A stretch of 64,000 nucleotides of DNA, from contig CAUWAG010000010.1 in NCBI GenBank assembly GCA_963556695.1, positions 3,844,001 to 3,908,000 on the forward strand. Direction: 5' to 3'. The position numbers were made by a program, and so were the translations under genes. Below the pieces are notes generated by a model. It made no database searches. It saw only the letters and a list, made by a program, of their open reading frames with translations, and was not told the origin of the DNA. The DNA comes from Anthostomella pinea (Eukaryota > Ascomycota > Sordariomycetes > Xylariales > Xylariaceae). This document shows, piece after piece, positions 57,046 through 64,000 of the stretch. The number at the start of each line of letters is the position of its first letter. Position 1 is the first letter of the stretch.

Positions 57046-57524
57046 AGTCGTCTTTGGCGACGGTTGCATATTGGGGACATTGGCCCTTCATCTGTAAATA
57101 TTAGTACCACATTATATTCTTGGTCTGCAGCATTTAGCGAAGCTGGGTGGATTGGTGTCGTCCTGAAAAAGAAGACATTCATCGAGAGACTAAAATGTGC
57201 CGATATCCGTGATGTTGGTGTGAGGAATTGACTGCTACGACCGAACAAGCGCGATTCAATGCGACAGGTAGTTCGAGCTCGCCTTGGATGTGCTACGAAG
57301 ACTTGAGGCTCGTTATGCCGTCAGCAACGTGCGGGTACTCAGCCTGAGCTGAGAATCAATTTTCCGCGGTAGAGCAGGCCGCAATCCAGGGAATACGGTG
57401 ATCTGCAAAATCTCCTGCTCTTGCCGAGCGACTCGGATCGCTCTCGCGCAATGGGAGAAGCAAGTCCACCTCCACCTGTCGCCAAATAGCAGCGGCAATC
57501 GACGGCTTCCCACGGCCTAAGGCC
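57046..57524. other. Spacer between the small secreted gene and the TIR element
   Basis: Presumed 3' UTR and unassigned sequence up to the target TA at 57525-57526. Confidence 0.4.
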
Positions 57525-58393
57525 TAACCGTGTGGGACCCCATTTGCAACTAACCCCCACTTGCAACGGTTTCCCCACCAAAATAAGCCAACTTTTACTA
57601 GTAATAATAAATCGAGTAAAATAGCTACGAATTTACTTTTTAAAGTATTGACAAATAGGTATATTATTCTTAAATAAGAAAAAATAGGTTGAATGTTAAA
57701 TCTTATTTCGCGCTATATATATTGTTATTATTGTAAGAAAATAATATTAAAATATATTTTAATATTATAAGAACAAATATTATAGTTCTTAAATATTTTT
57801 AGGCTTAATACTTGAATAACTTATATAATAATATTCTATTGTAGTTTATTGTATTATATGATACATAATTATGTAATTATTTTTATATATAAAACCCGAA
57901 ATAATTAAATATTAAAAATATTAAAAAGCAGAGAAGTGTTTATTAATAAATAAATATTATATAACATAAATCTTTACGTTTTCTAGTATTATTAAAGCTT
58001 AAATGTTATATATATATAAATTCTCGTTTATTTGAACAAATATTTTATAAAGGTACTTTAAAAAGAACGTTTGAAAATAAAAAAGTATTTTATACTTAAT
58101 AAAAAGCCATTAATCAATAAAAAGGGTTTAATTTAAAACTTGATATCGTATTTTTATATAAATAAATTAAACTGAATGATATATCTTTATATGTGGTATA
58201 GTATAAGTTAAATAATATAAGATTTAAAATTCTTCTTTATATAAGGTTTATTAAGTTTAAAAATTAAAAGTTAAACGCTATGTATAAAGTAAACATTTAT
58301 TAATAAACTAAACAGTTTCATCTATATTAAAATATTAAAACAACCAAATAAAAGCCTTAAGATCAAAAATTAGAAAATATTAAATACATATAA

Positions 58394-58603
58394 TGTTACG
58401 ACGAGCATACTGTGGAGCTGGGACACGCCCTGCAGCAAGCCGCTATTATTCTATCGACGAGAATATCAAGACTAGAGAGGAAAGGAAGAGAGAGAGATAG
58501 GTATAGCGGGAGGTTGCCCCTTTAAGAGGATCCTCTGGTCAGATCCTTCCCTTATTGGGAAGTATCGGCTTGTCATGTGGGAAGGTCTGTGTAGGCCGTC
58601 ACA
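58394..58603 (+). mobile_element. Solo LTR with target-site duplication TATAA
   Basis: Same family as 21086-21299 (shared CTAGAGAGGAAAGGAAGAGA, GAGGTTGCCCCTTTAAG-type words, ends TGTTACG...CCGTCACA). Flanked by TATAA at 58389-58393 and 58604-58608. Inserted into the RIP-degraded element and less mutated than it, so younger. Confidence 0.88.
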
Positions 58604-58699
58604 TATAATAAATAAAATAAAAAGTTATAACTTTAACAAATCTTAGATTCTTTTTTTATACCTTTTTTTATTAGAGCTGCTTTAAAACACTTTTAATTG

Positions 58700-58854
58700 T
58701 CATGGTCTGGTACAGGTAGCCCATGTGGTGAGTCCTAGAGCCCGGACATGAGTACATGTACCACCATTGAATGTCAAGCTGTCACGCTTGATATTCGACA
58801 TCCTTTTGGGAGGAACAGTCGTGGCATAGTGGTTATGGTGAGCGTTCCGTCACA
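58700..58854 (-). mobile_element. LTR-like fragment
   Basis: GC-normal island in AT-rich DNA; read leftward it begins TGTGACGGAACGCTCACC, a typical LTR start. It contains a pol III A-box-like word (TGGCATAGTGG), but no B-box, so a SINE is less likely. Confidence 0.35.
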
Positions 58855-59339
58855 GTAACTGTTAAAGAAACGGCACTTGAAAAAACGTAGCAACTAGAAA
58901 TTATAACATTTAACTTTAAGTCCCGCACTCGAGGAAATCGGCTAGTCTAATAATATAAAGGACTTAACGAGGATCGACTTAATTAAAATCGGTATTATAA
59001 TCTAGTTTATTGTCGAATGAAAGCCGTCGCGGTTAATATAAGGGTTGTAAATAGGTAACGAGATAATTACACGCTTGATATCGACGTAGGAAGCGCAAAA
59101 AAAAAAAAAAAAAAACCTTTATAATATAATTTTTAAGCTTATAATTATGATACTAATTATTTTATTATCTACGTTACGAAATTTAACTATTTAATGGCTT
59201 GTAATAATAACGTAAATAATATAGTTATTTAATTATAATAAAAAGTTTTTTTTATAAATATTCGTATTAATATTGAGGTTAAGGCTTAAAAGAAGTATTA
59301 AAGGTTTTTCGTTCGATATTTTATGGCTAATTGTGAGAA

Positions 59340-59540
59340 TTTAAGGAGCAGTGGTTTCAGATGTATGTAGCTTGCTTGGTTGTTTGTTTTATGTCTACCT
59401 CATACGGACGTATTTACAGCTAAATACTAGTGCGGCCCGTCTATCTAGCATAGCGACGGAGCGGTGGGGCAATCACCCCCCATCCTAGTGCACAGACCAC
59501 CTTGAGCCAACACCCAGAGCCACCCATATCCGACACTAAT
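59340..59540. other. GC-normal island inside the RIP-degraded element
   Basis: Contrasts sharply in composition with its surroundings (ACGGAGCGGTGGGGCAATCA, CACCTTGAGCCAACACCC). Probably a fragment of a younger insertion; not identified. Confidence 0.35.
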
Positions 59541-59809
59541 TTTATAACGATTTAAGCTATTTAGAATAACTTTATTAGTAAATTTTAAAGCTTAATTCAT
59601 AACGGTGAGAAAAGAGGCTCGTCTTATAACGCGGACCGTAAAAAAAAGAGCTAAAAAACAAATCAAAGATTAAGTATTTGTGACGAGCCGTCTAACCTAT
59701 AAGGCTAAAGGGTTCTATAGGGTTTATGTTCTGAGGTAAGTCAACACAAAGGACGATAGAGGCTTCTATCAACTAGAAGACACTCAGATACTGGGGCTTG
59801 GTCTGATCC

Positions 59810-60370
59810 TGTTGGATTAAAGGTACGCCTAGAAGGCACCTTGACAGGTAGACAACGGAACCTAGTTGTTCCGTCCCGATCTAGCCCCCTCTGGCACAAA
59901 ACTACCACGGTCGCACAAAGACACTCTAGACAGAGGGAATACACACACACACTTCACTCTGACGATTGACTCAAATCTGACAGATCCAGGGGATCACTGT
60001 ATAGTCGAGTCGTCAGAAGATTTCTCCCACCTTAGGGTTGGCTAAGATGCTTAGATTGATCACTGAGGTAGAGACTGTCTATCTGTCTAGCTAAGAAATG
60101 TCCATCCTTATATATCCGATCTTTCTCTCACTGATGAGGTGTGCTCACTGTTGCTCGCGTGATCAGAAGTGAGCAACCTTCCCTTGCTCACCGTTGCTCG
60201 CGTGAGCAGACGTGAGCAACTCTAGTCACATGATCCTGACTTCCTGGATCACGTGCCTGGATGCCATGCGCTGTTCTGCATTGTGTCCCCGTTCTAATTG
60301 GGTTCCCTCATAGGTCACCCTTTTCACTTCAGGCCTGCCCACGGGCCCGTGGTATTGTTGGTTCGTAACA
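59810..60370 (-). mobile_element. LTR of a retrotransposon (second family), inserted in the TIR element
   Basis: Read leftward it starts TGTTACGAACCAACAATACC at 60370 and ends CTTTAATCCAACA at 59810, giving TGTT...AACA termini. Its 3' part is homologous to the fragment nested in the palindrome at 17882-18049 (GCCAGAGGGGGCT, GACGGAACAACTAGGTTCCG shared). A BCGCGTGAGCA-like pair (TTGCTCGCGTGA, twice near 60150 and 60195) is an internal direct repeat. No matching 5-bp target duplication is seen, so a boundary may be off or one flank mutated. Confidence 0.65.
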
Positions 60371-61799
60371 GTATGAAAAGTGTAATAAGTAGGGTTATTA
60401 TAAGAACGAATACTTTAAGAACGACGGGTTTGAAAACCGTATAAATAAAAGCACTTAATATATTAAACTCCATAATAAGTATTAAAGCCACGCTTTTAAG
60501 GCTAGATTTCTTATAAGATTCAAAGATTTTACAAATATTTATAACTTAAACGGCTGCTTTTAGACATTAATAAAGTAAAAAGAAGTTATTTAAAAATAAA
60601 GGTGTTAATAATAAGTAATAAGCGTTATAACGGTAGATAAGTCTTTAAAAATCTTAAAAGATAGCGAGAAAGGCATATAATTAAAGGAAACGACTACTAG
60701 TCAACGCTATAATAACACGTTTAGAAAAAAAAATAAAAATCGTAAAGTATTATAGCTAAGCGTAGCAGGTAATAAGCGAGGTTTAATAGCTGTAATTATA
60801 AAAACGAAAGCGAAAGGTTTTTTAATCGCTTAAAATATTATTATAAATAGTGCGTTAGAAAGACGAAAGAAAACGAGAGTATAATAACTTAGCTGTTATT
60901 AAAAGTGGTAACGCGTTAGTTAAAATCTTTATTAACAAGGTTAGATTTTACTACGCGTGTATATATACCGCTTACTTAGCTAAGCAATAATATCGTCTTT
61001 AAATTAGATTTTTATCGCGTTTTGAAGCCTATTTAGTTAAAAGAGCTACTTTATTATAAAAATAGGTAGCAGTTATTAATACTTAAAGATATAAAGGCGT
61101 GTAAAAATATTAATACTTATTAAATACAATTATAACTAATAATAAGTTATCAAGTGATAAAAGGGATAAATTAGGTAAATAAAAACCTTAAAATGTTAAA
61201 AAGAAGAGCATTTAAGCGTTATTCAATAAAACTTATTGTTAATACTAAATAGTTAAAAGTTTTTAGGAAATTATAGCTATATTTTAAAAAAAATCCCTTT
61301 TATGAATTTATAATTAAAACACCGACTACTATTTATCTTATTTTAACCTTGTTTAAACCCTTGATTTTCATAGTTGTTTTGAGTTATATAAGAAATTATT
61401 AATTATTAATTTTTAATTTTAAATATTATCTTTTATAAATACATTTTTCAACGTTAATTAATTACTTATTATAACGTTTTTCTTTTACTTTTCTTTCGTT
61501 TTAAGCTTATACGTATTTTAGTTTATTTATTATTAAGCTTTAAACATTAGAAGTCTTGGCTGAAAAATCGTTGCAAGTGGGGGCTAGATGCAAATGGGGT
61601 CCCACACGGTTAACGTTTGTTAATGGCCAAATTCGGCCGGCAGATCGCTGAGCACATTGCGATGACGTCGTCTCGCGCAGACTTTAGCTATATGCGCGGA
61701 ACAACGCGCGGAAAAACCAACACCTTTCACCATACCTACTACTTGGCGCAACGAGAGGCACCTTCGGACTCGCATCAATAGCTTGGTCCAGCAGCTCTT

Positions 61800-62289
61800 G
61801 CAAATCTCAATCAGTTTTGGGGTGGGCCGGCCTCCACCGCAAGAGCGTTCATGCATACTTTGCAGAACCTATCTTCTCCAACCGCCAGTCGCGCAACTGG
61901 CAAGTCTTCCAAACCAGCAATGCCGACATGGTCACAAACAAGGGGTGTTTTGGAGAGAGGTACGCAGCTGACCCGGGCTGGATTTGCGCCTGAAGCCGAT
62001 GCCGCCTGCGGTCGAGGACTCGGGCGTGTAAGTGATCCGAAAACAAGAATCAAAGGGGAAGGGAGCTTTTGAGGACGAGTTGGCCATACTTGGAACCTAC
62101 TATGTCATTCGCGATAATGTATATCAGACTGGGAGCTTGGAGGATATCATTGGAAGCAAGATCGTGAGTTCGGCCACAATCTTTGGCGCTGTCCTATTCG
62201 AACGCCGTCCGGGTCACAATGGAAAGGTACCCGTTTTCAGACATCTATCCCGGCGCGCACGAGTTGATCCCGGTCCCGTGGGGCCCTGA
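61800..62289 (+). pseudogene. Mediator subunit 6 (MED6)-like relic
   Basis: The frame 62032-62289 reads VIRKQESKGKGAFEDELAIL, GTYYVIRDNVYQTGSLEDII, GSKIVSS, which follows the MED6 core (GVWVIRKQ, then ILGTYYIVGENVYQAPS-like, then the D-ii-s-r motif). The codon before VIRKQ, a conserved Trp in MED6, is TAA. About 61840-61910 another frame has HAYFAEPIFSNRQSRN, resembling the MED6 YFAESPFFD motif. Frames are not continuous and no complete exon chain restores them, so this looks like a broken partial copy. MED6 bridges Mediator head and middle; a functional copy must be elsewhere. GTAAGT at 62028 and GTGAGT at 62164 could be splice donors, so a divergent real gene is not excluded. Confidence 0.45.
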
Positions 62290-63401
62290 GTGGGTGTTCC
62301 ACGGGTTGGAGCAATTCACTCACTGCTGCGCTTTTCGCTTATGGGTGCAACCAGTCAATGGTCATTGAGCCTGGTGGAAGCGAGGCAGCCAGAACATCGA
62401 ATCGACTCTGATCTGCTAGCTAGTCCTGCATAGAATCTGCATGGAGACTGAGTGTATATGTTATCAGAAGTGCCATGATCAGCATCCACCACAATAACCA
62501 TATCTCGGCTTCCTGCTACTCGCCCTCCCTCCGGTCAAGACTCGACCGAGTGACCCCACCAACTCTCTGGTACTAAAGGGGTTCTTTAGATGCTGAGTTC
62601 GCGGATTTACAAAACCTCTGATGCGCTGGGATTTGCAAGAGACAATAAGTTCGCGCACATTTGATTCATGAAATCATAGAGCATGGACTCGGTCAAGAAC
62701 TCACTACGACCACGCTACGCGGTGACTTTCAACCGCACACCTACGCTATCGCGCCGTCCGAGTTAAGTCGTGATGTTGAGTCGGCAGTGCCACCAGAGAC
62801 TAGGCTTGTCGTTCGTGATTGGTACAACCTGTTATGTCGGGTGGCGATACTGGTATCATCCGCCTGAGTGGTTGAAGAGGACCGCAGGAAAGACAACTCC
62901 AGCAGTCACCACAGACAGCGGCGGAAGCCACAATTTGGAACAGTGAAAGAGGTGAAGTGAGTGTGACTTGATTCAAATCAACAAAGTGTCACGCTCATGT
63001 GAGTCGGGAGGACAGTGGCCAAATAGCCATAGTAGCAGACATTAATCATAATCATCCACAAGCTTATCAGCTCGCTCCGGTCTGCGCTGCGCGCAGCCCA
63101 GAGAGTAGGGCCAACGCATACGCGACAGCCGGCTCTGAAAGGTAACAGCCGGCCTAAGAGGGGCAAACGCATATGGGAAGGGAACATAACCACCTAAATG
63201 GTACTTACAAACGGGTGGCATTACTACTTAAAAACAGGTATTATTTATTGAACGTTATTCCTTGTAATCATTCATTAAGAACTATGCTATCAGAGACGGA
63301 TACCCACTAGTAGTAATGGGGGGAGTGGTCCTTAGGGGTGGCGGGAACCAGTGGCGTAATTACCTGATCCATCGCAGCAGTAGAGTGATGTTGGTAAAGC
63401 C
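62290..63401. other. Spacer downstream of catalase
   Basis: Short unsupported frames; includes the presumed catalase 3' UTR. Confidence 0.4.
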
Positions 63402-64000
63402 TCAGACATTGTACACCGCGCCCTCGGGCGCATACCCGACCAGGCGTTCCCCATTGCTGGGCCGGAACTTCTCTTCCTTGTACCATGTCTGAGCACTCTT
63501 GGACAGTTCCACGACCTCCTTGAAATCGAACTCCTTCTTTGTGAGCCGATCGTACACACCCTGAGCGTAATCTTGGGAGATGTTGTAGACCTGAGCCAGG
63601 TACTTTTTCTATGAATGTGTTAGTCCCACTTCCCTACATCGTTGAAGGATCAGACTCACCTGAATCATGGGATACTGCACCAGCTTGAGGAACTCGCCCG
63701 TGTTGTAGCAGGTGTTCTTCTTTTCCTCTTCGCTCATCACGCGCTGCCACAGTTCGGTCGCTTGCGCGTAGTCGCTCTTCTTGCCTTCGTGCCAGTAGTG
63801 GCTCTTGCGGCTGCAGATGTTGTCGGAGACCAAGTACGCAGGTTCCGCGGCATCCGGGCGGAACTTGTGTGCGAAGCTGTTCGGCACGTATTGTTTGTTT
63901 CCCGCATGGTTGGCATCGACGCGCATCTGACCGTCGAAATTGAGCGATGAGAAAGACTGCGACATGAAGGGACAGTTCACAGGCACCTGGTGGAGATTGA
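63402..64000 (-). CDS. Catalase, C-terminal part (partial)
   Basis: Two exons are visible: 64000-63660 (open to the window edge) and 63608-63402 (stop TGA 63404-63402). The 51-nt intron has GTGAGT, CTAAC and ATAG signals and a phase-0 junction PMIQ-KKYLAQVYNIS. The sequence NLHQVPVNCPFMSQSFSSLN, FDGQMRVDANHAGNKQYVPN, then VSDNICSRKSHYWHEGK is the conserved C-terminal barrel exit and wrapping segment of monofunctional haem catalases of the small-subunit type. The haem-binding Tyr and active-site His are upstream, outside the window. The enzyme converts hydrogen peroxide to water and oxygen. The C-terminus ends GAVYNV. Confidence 0.9.

Larger units (their letters stand above)
57527..61610. mobile_element. 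4.1-kb TIR-bounded, RIP-degraded DNA element with nested LTRs
   Basis: Left end ACCGTGTGGGACCCCATTTG (57527) is matched by the complement at the right end, CAAATGGGGTCCCACACGGT (ending 61610). The TIRs are ~50 bp with few mismatches. TA flanks both sides (57525-57526, 61611-61612), as for Tc1/mariner/pogo insertions. Inside, the DNA is extremely AT-rich with no open frame, except for GC-normal insertions: a solo LTR (58394), an LTR fragment (~58700) and a larger LTR (59810). Removing these leaves roughly 3.1 kb. The transposase, if there was one, has been erased by RIP while the TIRs were spared. Confidence 0.8.

Noticed and set aside
58790..58860. tRNA/SINE from the A-box-like TGGCATAGTGG
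   Set aside because: No B-box or closing acceptor stem; the reverse strand looks like an LTR start instead.

Overview
The window is nuclear DNA of a filamentous ascomycete (Pezizomycotina, probably a Sordariomycete). The evidence is short 45-65 nt spliceosomal introns with GT...AG ends and CTRAC-type branch sites, fungal-specific families (2EXR, F-box, AA9 LPMO, DUF7025-type AAA ATPase, zw10), and alternating normal-GC gene segments and very AT-rich segments that look mutated by repeat-induced point mutation (RIP). I found no CRISPR array, rRNA, convincing tRNA or prokaryotic feature.
Layout. 1-801: right end of a pogo/Fot-type DNA transposon. 0.8-5.8 kb: gene-poor, with a broken 2EXR gene and a broken small gene. 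5.8-15.7 kb: conserved block with zw10 (minus), an M16 zinc metalloprotease (plus), a membrane-anchored cysteine-rich protein and a small hypothetical gene. 16-21.3 kb: RIP-degraded AT island with solo LTRs, an inverted LTR palindrome and a pogo-like element with perfect 54-bp TIRs and one nonsense codon. 21.3-44 kb: accessory region with an F-box protein, a basic hypothetical protein, a 2EXR protein, an AAA ATPase, a secreted beta-propeller, an O-methyltransferase pseudogene and a Kex2-type cysteine-rich secreted peptide. 44.4-49.3 kb: a decayed gene split by a full-length pogo element whose transposase looks intact, then another broken gene. 49.9-57 kb: an AA9 LPMO and a small secreted protein. 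57.5-61.6 kb: a 4.1-kb TIR-bounded RIP-degraded element carrying nested solo LTRs. 61.8-64 kb: a MED6-like relic and the 3' end of a catalase running off the window.
How the genes relate. zw10 and the M16 protease are housekeeping-type genes. Much of the rest is typical of a fast-evolving accessory compartment: secreted proteins, F-box/2EXR proteins, broken genes and nested transposons. The beta-propeller beside a dead O-methyltransferase may be the remnant of a secondary-metabolite locus, but that is inference. Exon coordinates were set by eye from splice signals and reading-frame continuity.
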